Below, piece after piece: positions 11,911-23,815 of a DNA stretch of 64,000 nucleotides. The notes below the pieces were generated by a model. It ran no database searches. It had not been told where the DNA came from and saw nothing but the letters and a program-made list of their open reading frames with translations. The DNA comes from Thozetella sp. PMI_491 (lineage: Eukaryota > Ascomycota > Sordariomycetes > Chaetosphaeriales > Chaetosphaeriaceae): assembly GCA_021432635.1 (NCBI GenBank), contig MU270026.1, forward strand, positions 833,311 through 897,310, given 5' to 3'. The translations under genes were made by a program, and so were the position numbers. How positions within the stretch are numbered: position 1 is the first letter of the stretch; every line of letters starts with the position of its first letter.

Positions 11911-13569
11911 TCAGCTCCGAGGCGCCATAACTGCATGGAGCTCCTCCGCTAGGGCTAGAAGCTTTTCATCTTCAAACCGCCTCCCGATGAGTTGAACCGA
12001 TAGGGGCAGTCCGTGGAACGCGTCCGGATCGTACAGTTTCTGAATGGACGCATCGAGTTCGCTGAAGTAACTCTCCTCCGCAACCTTGGTGTCGATTTGT
12101 CGATCTACAAACTCTGGCAGCGGCAGTGCAATGCCAGTCCAGTCAATCACATTCAGAATGCTGGTGAAGCCGAGCCAGGTGTACGTGTCAAATGGCACCG
12201 CAGTGTGTGGGGCGTTGACGAAAAGCACTGCGTCGAGCTGTCCCCCGTCTCTGTTCCAAACGGCGGTCATCTTCATCAATGTCTTTGCAATCTGCTGGTT
12301 TAGCTCGTGCAGGTATGCGACGGAAAAGTCCGGCGGTGGTGTCTCCGGGACGATGATCCCGGTCGCCTGCACAATCTTGGTGTGCGGTTCCGTCGCGAGC
12401 AACTGCCGCATCCAGGATAGATCCTGGATCTCGAAGAACTTCTTCTGGAGTTCCCAAGCGCCTTCGATGGGCGGAGGTGGAAGCTCGATGATGTCGTAAC
12501 CGGCTTGTCGCAACCGGTCCGAAGCGATCTGTAGCCCCCGTGCGACGGGAGGGTGGAGATGAACAAAGTCGGTGTGCTGCCAGACCCCGATGCGCGGCTT
12601 CGTTGGGCTCGAAGTGGCCTGCCAAGGATGCGGATAGAGAAATGGTGTGGTCACCCAGGGCTCCGCATCGGCCACCACCTTGGAGGCAAGCCTGAGATCT
12701 CGTACCGACCTTCCGAGGAATCCAGCCGCGGGGACTGGTCCTAAGACGGTCGTGCCCACAGCACCCGCACCGAGGATCTTCTGTGTGTCGAACGGTATTC
12801 TATACCCGCTTGGTTTGTATCCAACCACTCCACACATGGCCGCAGGCATACGGACGCTCCCCGCGCCGTCCGTTCCCAAGCTAAGTGCAGCTCCGCCCAT
12901 TGCTTGCAGGGCAGCCGCACCACCTGAAGACCCTCCTGCTCCGAACTGGGCGTTGTACGGGTTGACGGTGCGACCAAATACGATCGAGTCCGTGTCCGCG
13001 TTAAGTAGTGTCTGCGGAACTGTAGTCTTCGCTATGACAACCGCTCCTGCATCCAGTAGAATCTGCACCGCCTGGCTTGTCTTCTCGGATGGACTGAAGC
13101 AGAGAGCAGTAATACCCATAGAGCTATCGTACCCCTTAACGTGAAAAGAGTCTTTGACGCTGATGGGCAAGCCATGAAGCGGACCTACAGCTCTGCCGAG
13201 TCGTTCATACTCGGCGTCAAGCCATTTTGCGCGTTCAATAGCTTCTTCGAACATGATCTCTGACAGACAATTCGTAAGCTGATGTGCCACCGCTGCACGT
13301 TTACTGAACGCTGTAATGACCGCCTCGGTAGTGAGTTGACCGGCTGAGAGCCTGGATAACAGGTCCACGGCATCTTGGTTAGGATCCGTTATCGCCAGCT
13401 CCTCCTCGGTCATCATGCCACATACGGGCAGAAAGTCAATCGGCCGGGTGCCGGCCGGGAGAGGAGCTGCAAAGCGCCATTGGGAAGGAATCTTGGAGTC
13501 TCGCTCTGCGCGCTTTCGGAGCGTGATCTGCTCCCACCCTGGTTGCGTCGCGCTTTCGGAGCCGGCCAT
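11911..13569 (-). CDS. Amidase-signature family hydrolase
   Basis: Single-exon, 552-residue member of the amidase-signature family, which hydrolyses amides to a carboxylic acid and ammonia. The Ser-cisSer-Lys triad is visible: Lys139 in GLPISVKDSF, cis-Ser214 in GAGGSSGGAAA and nucleophile Ser238 in GTDGAGSVRMPA. The 24-residue gap between the two serines is the same as in fatty acid amide hydrolase. There is no signal peptide, so it is probably cytosolic. Length is normal for fungal acetamidase/general amidase proteins; the real substrate cannot be told. It sits 331 bp downstream of the S9 peptidase on the same strand, which may suggest shared use in peptide or amide nitrogen recovery, but nothing shows co-regulation. 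Confidence 0.9.
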   Translation of the reverse strand: MAGSESATQPGWEQITLRKRAERDSKIPSQWRFAAPLPAGTRPIDFLPVCGMMTEEELAITDPNQDAVDLLSRLSAGQLTTEAVITAFSKRAAVAHQLTNCLSEIMFEEAIERAKWLDAEYERLGRAVGPLHGLPISVKDSFHVKGYDSSMGITALCFSPSEKTSQAVQILLDAGAVVIAKTTVPQTLLNADTDSIVFGRTVNPYNAQFGAGGSSGGAAALQAMGGAALSLGTDGAGSVRMPAAMCGVVGYKPSGYRIPFDTQKILGAGAVGTTVLGPVPAAGFLGRSVRDLRLASKVVADAEPWVTTPFLYPHPWQATSSPTKPRIGVWQHTDFVHLHPPVARGLQIASDRLRQAGYDIIELPPPPIEGAWELQKKFFEIQDLSWMRQLLATEPHTKIVQATGIIVPETPPPDFSVAYLHELNQQIAKTLMKMTAVWNRDGGQLDAVLFVNAPHTAVPFDTYTWLGFTSILNVIDWTGIALPLPEFVDRQIDTKVAEESYFSELDASIQKLYDPDAFHGLPLSVQLIGRRFEDEKLLALAEELHAVMAPRS

Positions 13570-13900
13570 GGTGAAGGAGACACTGAAGCAGGTGCCGATG
13601 TATGACCCCGACTATGAAGTTTACTGGGGAAATGTGCAGGAAGGCGTCGTAGCATTGAAAATGGGCGGCCCCAGCCTTTTATCGCTCCTCACATGTGCCC
13701 TTCTGAACCGGATGGTGTGAACAGGTTGGGTGCTGATTGGCCAAGATAGGCAACTATCCACTACTTATTGGACTAGAATGCAGTCATGCCTCTGCTTGGT
13801 CTTCACTGTCTGCAGAGACGCCCACATGGACCCACGTCACAGTTTAACCATGCCGCCGAGGCCTCGTGGAAAGTAATTGGATCGTTCGTATTTGTGGAGT
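13570..13900. other. Short intergenic region
   Basis: Lies between the amidase start and the S9 peptidase stop. It must hold the amidase promoter, but no motif was recognised. Confidence 0.5.
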
Positions 13901-15996
13901 CTAACCTAACAAGTGCGTCCTCCACCAGATTTCCTGTTCTTGATAGGCCTGTAAAATAGTGCCCTCTTTAAGCCACCCGTGACCCTCTCCTTCAAACTCG
14001 ACTACCTTGACGGTACGACCCTGTCGATTCATTTCCGCGGCCATCATATGCGCTTGTTCCGGTGTCACCACATTGTCGTCAGTCCCCTGCAAGACAAGTA
14101 GCGGTGCCGTTATGCGATCAACGAAAAATCGGGGGCTTCGTTCCTTCAGGAGTTGAGCCCGCCCAGCAGAATCATCAGCATTGCAAGAACTGAGTATGAG
14201 TCTTTCGACATCCTGGCTTTCGAATTTGTACGAGTCTGCCTGTAGAGCCCGTACATCACATATTCCATAGGAGCTCACCGCTGCCGCAAACGCGGCGGGA
14301 AACATGTGAATCGCTGAAAGCGTGCCATAGCCGCCGGCGCTCTGGCCATAGACACCAACTCGCGCACCGTCAGCTAGGCGTTGCTCCACCAGATATTTGA
14401 CGACATCATGCGTATCGTGCACATCATATAGTCCCCAATGACCCGTCAGCTCTTCTCTGTACTCGCGGCCAAACCCAGTGGAACCGGCATAATTGACCGC
14501 ACACACGGCGAAGCCTCTGGACGTCCAGAATTGGGTTGACAGGTCCAGGGAGGGGGACATGCAAGCATTGGGACCGCCATGCAGCCGGATTAGGCAAGGG
14601 GGTGCAACATCAGGCGGTCCACAGTATTCCAGATGTTGTGGTGCGAAGTAAAAGGCATGAACAATGCCTTTGCGGGAAGACCGCGGCGCCTCTAGGTGGC
14701 GGGCTGTCGACAGATACCCTGGTGCAAAGGCATCATGCATCGTGGATCGCAATTTCGTCAACTTCGGAGACTCGGAACGCACGTCGGACACGAGGGTGAG
14801 CTCCTTTGATGATGTTTGTGTGCTGCCGAGCACTACCACCTTGTCATCAGAAACTCGGTAAACTCCGGTGCCAGACATGGCCAGATCAAGGTATGGCAAG
14901 CCTAGAGATCGGTAAGATCTTTCAGTCAGGTTTAGCAGCACAATGTTGCTAGTGGCGTGTGTCACGCAAGATGCCACAATGGTCTGTGGATCCAAGAATA
15001 CGTATGACGAGCTAATGCAATCAGTCATCAACAGCGACTAGGTAGGAGCCCGGTGATTCGACTTACCTTGCCAAGCGCCAGTCAGCAATGGCAAACTCGG
15101 ATTGCTCAAGATCCTTGACCGAGACAAGACTTGAGGACTTAGTAGCTGTCGAGTATGTATAGAGTTGCCAATATCCGGATTTGTCGCTAACAAAGAATAG
15201 CGTTCCGTCTGGCGACCAACTCGGCTGGGAGACGCTCTCCTTTCGCCATTCGCCAGCAACTCGAGTCAAATTGCGTACCGTTCCATTCTCCCACTCGCCG
15301 ATGTAGAGCACAGTCCCTGTCCACGGCATATCGGGATGGGACCACTGAACCCAGCAGACATGCGTGCCATCGGGGCTAAACCTGGGATACGCATAGAAGT
15401 CGTCACCCGACGCGACAGTGTGCTCCGTCGAAGAACAACGGTCGATCGCAACCAGGGTGTTGTGTACGTCATAGGCCTGTGTGAGCTGTGTTGCCTTCCG
15501 GTGATCTTCCTTTATGGCCAATATCCATTCACTTTGCAGTGGGTGGACGGAAAAGTCGGCGTAATGCGTGCCCTTTTCTGCGCCAAGAATTAGGGATGTT
15601 TCTGTGGAAGCCGGGTCGAGTTCGTAAATATTCTGGGTGTGGTCGTCCGCGAGGATAATTCTTCCAGCGGGGGTAAGCCCAACGGAACCTCCACCGAGTT
15701 CGTGGACGCTGCCATGCGCAGAGAGATTCGATGGGAGAACCTCTCGGGTGCCACCCTCTCGGTACTCCATAATTGTGAATCGACCTCCCTCACTGGGTCG
15801 AGACTCAATGCAGTAGATGGCACCTGATTCCTCCTATATTACTGTTTAGCTGTGTCGTAGTTTCTAAGCATCGATGATCACCAACATTGATCAAAACTTC
15901 GTGAAGTGAAACGCCACTAGTGGACAGAAGCTCTGCAGTGATGGGGCTCGGCCAGGCCCCATACGGCGCGGCGGTCTTATTGCTAGTTGGAGCCAT
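13901..15996 (-). CDS. S9 family serine peptidase (acylaminoacyl-peptidase/DPP-like)
   Basis: Exons 15996-15886, 15833-15067 and 15011-13901 join to 662 residues. The first intron (15885-15834) uses a GTTGGT donor, the second (15066-15012) GTAAGT. The short first exon is supported by the family-like start APYGAWPSPITAELL running into SLHEVLIN, then EESGAIYCIESRPSEGG in exon 2. An N-terminal beta-propeller with repeats such as YPRFSPDG and QPSWSPDG precedes an alpha/beta-hydrolase domain. Catalytic residues are Ser517 in GQSAGGYG, Asp604 or its neighbour in GTDDNVV, and His637 in GEGHGW. HGGPNA supplies the oxyanion region. No signal peptide was seen, so it is likely an intracellular oligopeptidase that trims short peptides. 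Family assignment is strong; the exact specificity is open. Confidence 0.88.
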
Positions 15997-16775
15997 CACA
16001 ACGGATTTACAGTTGACTGGTTGTTGCTCCTTAGCAGCGAAGATTCACGGTTATAATGCGCTGAAGGGGTCTGGTGGAAATCGGTGGTGCAACTTTCTCG
16101 ACATCAGAGCTAAAATTTGACTCGACCATCGGCTATTACTAATCGCCGATTGCCTGGACGTGGGTCTTTCTTAGAACACCCGGTTAGCACTAGTCGGATA
16201 CATCACATATTTTGGGGGGGCTCGACGGGTTGCCTGACTCATTACTTGAGCCTAAGACGGACACAGCACAGCATCGAGGCAAAATCCCACGTGGCATTCT
16301 TAGGTACTAGGAACTTGCCCGTAACAAATAGTGCTAAAATTGGTAACTATTGAAAGCCCCCTCAAAGGCAGAGGCTGTACAGTGGAATTCTGTACTGAGC
16401 TAGGTGCTTGATTGTGACAGTGCTTAGGTCCTAGCAGCCATCACTGCTATTACGCCTATATGCAAGGCTTTAAAGGTACATTTTGGCCCCACAGTACTGC
16501 CGTCCAGTGAGAGGTCAGCTTGGCTCGCTGGCGAGCCTGATTCGATAGAACTCCCACTTCAGCTGGTTATCCACACACTCGGCGTCTTCTAAGAACGGCT
16601 CCCTCAGATAGCAGAAGTGCACTTCTAGCCTCACCACGTGAAGGTGTAGTTGTGCTACAAGGGAGGGGTAAAAATTGTGCTGGGGGGCCTAATGATCCCC
16701 CAGCCTTGCAATTGATCCGTCTGCAGAACACATCCAGTCGGCAACATCACCTTGTGGTCCGCGTGGTAGCTCATT
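15997..16775. other. Divergent intergenic region
   Basis: Shared upstream region of the S9 peptidase (minus) and NLR-1 (plus). Short open frames only, no supported gene or repeat. Confidence 0.5.
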
Positions 16776-19700
16776 ATGAATGAGTTGGATTCATCCCAGA
16801 GGGTCTTGCGCCTGCGCAAGCTCCCTGGGCGCATCACCAGGCCACGTGAAGTGGCGAAACTCCTCGGCGAGGCTCTAGGAATCGTGTCCGAGCACATTAT
16901 CATATACTCACTTGCTACGACCTATGACCGATGGGAGAATCCCCCGTCCAAGATGGCGACGCTCCAGCTGATGAGCGTTCCTGAGTGTATGCAGCAAAAT
17001 CCACGGGGCCAACAATGGGAGGTCCCTCTACCTGGAGCCCCCGGTGGCACGTTGATACTAGACGCTCATTTTGAAGGCTGGACCGTTCTTAATGATGTTG
17101 AACCGTCGAAGCACAGGACAGAGTACGTAACCCACTAAGCGTAGTACCTACCGTGCGCTTCTCTAAGAGATCCACAAAGCTGCATCGCCATATCGGGGTT
17201 GGCTAGCCATCCGTTCGGGTCATGGCAAACTCGGGGCGGCGATAAGTCCTATATGTGGCTTCGAGACGAGATCCCAATATCAGTTCCCGGAGTCCGGGCT
17301 TTATTATATGGTTATAACTCCGCACTTGTTGGGGGCAGCTCATTCCAGACCATTAGCGATATCGCACTCGGTTTCATAAAGCAGCTCGAGGGCGGAGGCT
17401 GGAACCTCGATTCGTCAAAACCAATAGTCTTTCTCGCCCATAGCCTAGGCGGCCTCGTACTTAAGGAAGCCCTCGTCCAGGTTGCCGACCGAGTGGAAAG
17501 TGTCGCGAGTATCCTAGACAATGTCCAGGGAGCCATCATGTTTGGTGTCCCAAGTCTAGGGATGCAACAGTCCCATTTGATGGCCATGGTCGAAGGTCAA
17601 GGAAATGATACCTTGGTCCAGGACCTGTCGCGTCATAACGGCACCTCCTACCTACGGCAGCTGAACAAGTCGTTTGAAGGGATATCTTTCACCAGGTCGG
17701 TGCGAATCTTGTGGGCATATGAAACCAAAGAGTCTCGCACGGTAGTTGTTAGTCACCCAGGCAGTGGTATCCTCTACTAGGCTCCCATGTCATAAGGCTC
17801 ACTCTCTTTAGCAACAGTCCGATGGCACTTGGGAAAGAAACGGCCCTCCAGTAGTCCTGGTCAATCCCGATTCAGCTACATGCCGCTACAATCGCAAGAA
17901 CAAAGCCATTACGATTCCGATCAATGAAGATCACTCAAATATGGTCAAATTTTCCAGAGGCGATCTGAACCTAGGCCCAGTCCTATCTTGTCTCAGAGAG
18001 CTGTGCTTTCCTCACCAAGACCCTTCGAATCCGGTGTCGTCACCCCATGTTGATGTCATGCCACGAAGTAGCGGCGGCGCTTCGGCCTCTGCCATTAGAC
18101 CGAGCCATAGAACGTCAAATGAAGTCGGAGATGCTATAGAGAGAGATTATCAGATGATGAGAGAGTTCGATAACCTTTGGTCATCATTAGAGAGTATGAT
18201 ATCAGGCGTCGCTGCAGTTTCTCGTACCCCCGTAGGGCTAACAAGAGGCCAGAACTACAAACAGACCTAGACTCACCGGCACTTAACTTTCGCATCGATC
18301 AGATAGAGGATCCGTTTCAAGATACCTTTCAATGGATTTTCAACCTACCTGTGTTCTGCAACTGGCTGCAGCAAGGGTCCGGGCTATTTTGGATTCACGG
18401 CAAGCCAGGTTCCGGAAAATCGACACTCATGAAGTTTATCTATGAAAGTCCACGAACTTGGGAGCTCCTGCACGATTGGAAGAGCAATGCAATTGAGATT
18501 AAGGGTTCCTTCTTCTTCCACTATCGGGGCACAGCGATCCAGAAGTCCTTCGAGGGCGTTTTAAGGAGCCTCATCCTACAAATTCTGTCCCCCCACTGCA
18601 AGCAGTTTCGAAATCAACATGAGGCTACATTGAAAAACTTCCGTAAGCTTGCTATTGAAAAACATAGTCTTGAAGAAGAAGTATCGAGGTATAATACCAA
18701 GGCACTGAAACTGAGCGCCGAGCTGGCTTCCCTGAAAACGGGGCAGGAACAAGATGATTCGAAAGAGAAGGTACGGAGGAAGAGAATAAAACTAGATGAC
18801 GAAGGCGCTCATCCTGATGTTCGCGAGTCTTTCGGCGGGGAAGCCCAGAAGGAGATCGTGAAACTTGAAACGGACTACCGCGGCGTCTGTCACGAACTTC
18901 GCCATTTGGAGATTCTCATTGAAACAGTCGACAAGGAAGTGTCACAGTGTGCTGCAAGATATTTTCCGCACAGCAAGGCTTCCAGAACCATGTTACTGAC
19001 AGACATTGTTACCCACTTTCGCGACAGAGCATATGGGTTAATTCCTAAACTCGAAAGGATGCTCCGCCGACTCCTGCATCAAGACCTAATCAGCATGGAT
19101 CTCATCCTCTTTTTCGATGCTCTAGACGAGTTTGAGGGCCATCTTGACATGATAAGCAGTTTTATTAAAGACCTCGTCGATAAAACCCCAAGCTCGGCAA
19201 CCCGGGTGAAAGTCTGCCTTTCTAGTCGACCTTGGAAAACCCTAGAGACACACTTTTCTACCTATCTCAACTTTAGTTTGCAGGATTACACTAAGCCCGA
19301 TCTCGAAAGTTATGCAGCAACCTCACTGGCACAACTCGGCAAGGGAAACAGTGCGTTTTTTGAGCTTATCCCGCTCATTATTGCTAGAGCAAACGGCGTG
19401 TTCCTTTGGGCGAGGCTTGCGGTCAGAGAGATGGTGGATATTGTCTCTACCGGCATGGATATTGTTTCTCGCCGACAGCTGGAGGAAAAGCTTCGGAGAC
19501 TACCTGATGATCTGTTCGAATTCTATCGCCTCATAATCGAGCGGATCAGCCTGCCTACTCGCCGTCGAACCTTTGCTCTTCTGGAGCTACTCGTCCACGA
19601 AAGCGACCCTCCGAGCGCAGCGGACCACGTCAGACAGGCTGTGTTAACTGCAGACTGTGCAACATTCCAAGCGGCGCGTGAAGTTTTAGAATGCGATGGA

Positions 19701-20861
19701 AGAAATGCTGGTGCCAGGAAAGTAGGGGAACGAGAGTTCAACGATATGTCGGTATGGGGGGGTGGGCTTGTTGAGATCAAGAGTAACTACCCACAGCTAA
19801 TGCACCAGACCGTACTGGAGTTCGTCACGGGTTTGTCCTTCAAGAGAATTGTCCTGGGTGACCTCGCCGCCATCGTCAGCGAGAACGGTCATTCGTTCCA
19901 TTTGAAGTATCATATCGTTACATGGAATCTACCAGCACTGTTTACCGGCCCCGAGATGAGGCATCGAATGGAACTTCAAGACAAAATTGCCCATCATGCT
20001 GCACAATCCGAACTCACCACTGGGAACAGCCATCTGGAGTTTCTCGATAGCGTGCCACTCGGTTATTTGCGAAGCATTACATGTGTTGACTACCTATTAC
20101 CGATCAACAAGGATGCCCTCCTCCTGTTCGTTATATCTAAGGGACTGTCACTTTGTCTTCGGGACTGGATTGCAGCGAACCCCGGTGAACTTGCACGCCG
20201 CAACCTTCTATCTGATACCGCCTGCCTGCCCCTACTGGGTTCTCTTCCTTTCTCACCAGCAAACGGAAAATTTTGCGACGCACACTTGAGAATAGCTCGA
20301 ATGCTGCTCGAAGGTGGCTATAGAATGGCCCAAGACCCCGGCTTCTTCGCGGCTGTGCTCAAGAAGCTTTCGTTACCGAGGACGACACAGCATCCCACAA
20401 TCACCGAGTCAGCTCTGCTGGAGCTTGCCGCTCTAGTCCTGGAGTATGGCCAAGATCCCAACGTCACTATCTCTGTGTTCGCGAACGGGGTAACAACTGA
20501 ATGTAGCGCACTTCATGTTGCACCCCCATGCTTGGCTGCCGACTTGATCCAACGCGGTGCAAACACCAGTGCGCGCGACTCTGGTGGCCGGACCCCATTA
20601 GATTGGGCTCTGAGCCGTCATTTCGAGCTGTCTGGGACTGGAGCAAGATATCTGGAATGTGCACGGAGGTATGAAATGTGCAAGATCTTACTTAATACGC
20701 AGCCTCCATCGCGACACCAGCAGTCGAGGATGGCCTGGAGAAAGGCCTTGGACGAATTCGACCAAAAGGGCTATGACACCCAAGCTCTTCGCGAAAAACT
20801 TGGACCCGAAGGAACAACAAGGTGGCAAATTTCGTGGCTTAGATGGCTTGGCAGGAGATGA
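16776..20861 (+). CDS. NLR-1: lipase-like / NACHT / ankyrin NOD-like receptor
   Basis: Exons 16776-17122, 17180-17741, 17812-18193 and 18265-20861 give 1,295 residues. The first ~115 residues are a leader seen in many fungal lipase-like NLRs (RKLPGRITRPREVAKLLGEA). An alpha/beta-hydrolase-like domain follows, with the nucleophile-elbow motif VFLAHSLGGLVLKE (Ser about 204) and FGVPSLGMQQSHL. The NACHT P-loop is GKPGSGKSTLMKF (Lys about 482). Walker B is LILFFDALDEF (about 713). Some 230 residues separate the two motifs because a charged coiled-coil stretch is inserted (about 18640-18960). The C-terminus has at least one ankyrin-like motif (DSGGRTPLDWALSRH). Such STAND proteins are known to act in heterokaryon incompatibility and are proposed to act in innate recognition. 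Trigger and effector action are unknown. The third intron could also end at 18252. Confidence 0.85.
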
Positions 20862-21992
20862 GAATGGGGCGTTCCAGAATGGTATCTGGGGTAATAAGTA
20901 TGTGGGCCTAGATAAAGAAAGAGCCTGTTCGTGGTATGCGTAGGTACTAAGTGGAGGCCATCCCTCTCCATGTCTTGGTTCAATAGAAACACTGAAGAGA
21001 TGTTAGCCAGTCTGAGTGGGTTATGAATGCTGTCTAGGTAGGTAAACAGGCTAAACAGGGTTAATTGGGGCCACCCGGGCCGCTCGCCGAGTTGACCAGA
21101 GAGTTTCCAAGTCGAGGGGCATACGAGTAGTGCCAGGAAAACCAGCTTGTACTCGATGTATACGAGAAGCTGGGGAAGGAAATACCATCTTGTTAGCAGG
21201 ATTTGCGACTGTTCACAGCTTTGCCGGAGAGGGAAGAATTCCTGATTGACATATACGAGAATAGTGGATTCCCATCGGCTTGTATTGAAACAGTTCTCTC
21301 TGTGGCCGAAACGATGCTGTGAGCTGAGTGAAAAAAGTAGCAACGGCAAACCCCAACATCCCACTCAAGTGTGGCAGAAGATACACTTAGCTTACTTACA
21401 TAATTGTCGCGGGCGGTAACCAGTTAGTAGCCTATAAATAAAGGGGGTAGAAAAATAAAAATCTCTACTTATATTAGTAAAGTTGAAGAGTGAAGTCTTG
21501 CTTGCCTCCCCTAGACACCAGGGAAGCTCAAACTCATTAAGTACATGTTTCCTCTGCTCACTTGACCAACGTTTTAATATGCTAGAATGTGCACATAGCC
21601 ATCAGAGATTGCACGCTTGCCGATCTGCTCTTGCTACCACCTGGTAGAGCTAGCTTCTTTTATGATAGCAAATGAATTGGACGAGCTTCCTCGCCCCCCT
21701 ACTTGTCTGTACGATGATCTTAGAGCACAGGACGGATCTAGCTACCTACCTATACACAGCCCACGCATTCAAATCGCTCATTTTGTAGCCCACTCCTTCG
21801 CATTATGCTCTTCCATGAACGCATAGATGATTTCGGAGCGGACATTTGTACCGGGCCTAGCTCATTTATGTGGAGTTATAGTCAACCCTAGCTCTGGTAG
21901 GGAGCCGACAATGGCATTCTTCTAGTCGTGATTCCATCATCAAGAGTCTAATCACATTTTATTATTCGTTTCTGAATAGCATACAGCCGCTG
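20862..21992. other. Intergenic, no supported gene
   Basis: Convergent space between NLR-1 and the CAX-like gene. A 197-codon minus-strand frame at 20771-21364 overlaps the NLR-1 3' end and has no recognisable domain. The rest is AT-rich. Confidence 0.5.
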
Positions 21993-23432
21993 CTAAACTC
22001 TCTCGAAGAACACGCGAGCGATGATGACATATCTAGATACGGGGTCAGCTTTCCATAATACATCAGAAAGTAAAGGTATTATACCTACAGCAAAATTTGC
22101 ATTACCCCTTCGAAATATGTAAATTTTTGATTGCGAAAAGTCGGGATTATCGTTAAGACGCTAATTAAGAGGGATGCCACTTGAAAGCTAGGAAGGTCCA
22201 TGAGAAGCCCCCGGTTTGTGCCCCAAGCGATTGCAAGGATAAATGGTAGAGAGAAGAGGATACTTCCCACGACAACGCCAAGCGCGTCCCTTTCCAGGGC
22301 ATCATTCTCTCTCCCTCGACTCAGAATTGCTGCTTTGAAGGTCCGGGAGAAGCTGATGGCGAGTGGGATGATTATGATGCCAATAGATTCATTAGTCATA
22401 TAGCTTTCTTGCACCAGTATTCCCACACTTTTGGAAGTATAGCGGGCGACGAAGATGGTGGCGATGAAGCTGGCAGCCGCAGCGAGGACATATAATACGC
22501 ATGTGGTCCGAGATAGACGAACCACCACGGCAGGCCGTTCTCCGGTGGTATCGTCTAGTAAATAACGATGGGTGACTCTCCAATAGATAATCCAGAAGGC
22601 ATATGCGATGACCGAGACTATGGTCATGCAACGAGAAATAGATATCAGATCACCCGGAGAAGTTATGCCGTTACTGAGGTATACTATAGTAACGGGAGCC
22701 ATAGCTAGGAGAGCTAATTCCGGCATTAAGGAACAGTCCTCGCTTAGCGTGATTTCGTCTCTCACAAGACCAGAGAAAAACATTGCAGTTCCGGTAACCT
22801 AGTGATCTGGTGTTAATGTCCCCTTTTCATATCATTTATAGCAGCCAAGACCGACCAGAAGAGCGTTTATTATCGCATTGCCAACAATAATGTTTCTTGC
22901 CAGCGTGAGTTGGTCTTCTATTAACGCAACCGTAGTTATCTATCGTCTTTGTCAGAAAAAGGAGGAGACACCACGGGCAAACGAAACCATTCACCGTAGT
23001 AGGCGTTATGTTCATTATGACATCAGCGCAAAAGCCGCTCGCTCCTGGGCCAAGCAACAGACACACCCGATCTAATGAAGACCCGGTGAAAGCGTCGAGG
23101 CCAGCAAACGCTAGGACTCCAAGTGCGAAGACCGCCACTGTAGGCCAATTTCTGCTGCCAGCCGCGAGTGCCAGTGGCACGGCTAGAAGGAGGACGTGGG
23201 CAATATCGCTCGTCACCCACAACCAGAGCTGACCCAGAAGATTAGGGAGTTTGTGTCCAATGGCACTTTTTTCTTTCATCTGATTGATCTGTTCAATGAC
23301 CAGATAGGGCACCGAAATGACGGATGCGGGCCAGCGTATCCACCACTCATCGCGTTGATGTAACGGAATCGAGCTGTTGAGGTTCTTTCCGGACATGCGA
23401 CGAACCACGTTCCCTTGTTGATCGAGCTCCAT
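21993..23432 (-). CDS. Divergent CAX-type cation/H+ exchanger-like membrane protein
   Basis: Four exons, 23432-22995, 22939-22856, 22798-22089 and 22032-21993, join to 423 residues, the usual length of fungal vacuolar Ca2+/H+ exchangers. The donor at 22855 (GTCGGT) is not ideal. Many hydrophobic helices are visible, for example VLLLAVPLALAAGSRNWP and SILFSLPFILAIAWG. Order and spacing follow the CAX fold: an N-terminal half ending ALLVTGTAMFFSGL, a C-terminal half starting YMTNESIGIIIIPLAIS, and an end YFEGVMQILLYVIIA. The conserved acidic repeats of true CAX proteins (GN-VE and AEH blocks) are replaced by GFCADVIMNITP and SFSRTFKAA. Ion transport may therefore be altered or lost. The gene is head to head with NLR-2, 383 bp apart. 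Confidence 0.7.
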
Positions 23433-23815
23433 TTTCGGCAGCAATCCTGGCGCTGAAGGGCTCCAACTGATATACTAAAGACATCGCAGCCTGGTGAAAA
23501 TCGACTCCGCCATTTGAACGGTGAAGTCCAGAGCCTTGTCTCGCGCAGCTGGGAAGACAGGCAGGGGATGTGCCACGTAGGACCCAATGAAAGGGAGCCA
23601 GCAAAGAGAGCATCTGCACGGAAATACTTGCAGCCAATCCAAGTCGAAGATAAGCAAAATTTTGCAGCCAATCCTAGTCGATTACTGTTTCCCTGAAGCC
23701 CCTCAGCAAGAGATGGAGAACCTCCGAGCGTCAGCCCCAGCAGCTGAGCTGCATTGCTTCTCCCATTGTTGTTCGAAGCTGGGCTGAGGAGATCTCCAAA
23801 CGATCACCAGAAATC
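23433..23815. promoter_or_regulatory. Shared divergent promoter region of CAX-like gene and NLR-2
   Basis: This 383-bp stretch lies between the two start codons, which face away from each other. It must contain both promoters. No TATA box or known operator was recognised. The arrangement itself is the evidence for possible joint regulation. Confidence 0.45.

Noticed and set aside
12188-13144. Secondary frames inside the amidase gene
   Set aside because: Alternative-frame shadows of the intact 552-codon amidase.
20771-21364. 197-codon minus-strand open frame
   Set aside because: It overlaps the coding 3' end of NLR-1 on the other strand, has no recognised domain or splice support, and its sequence looks like translated non-coding DNA.
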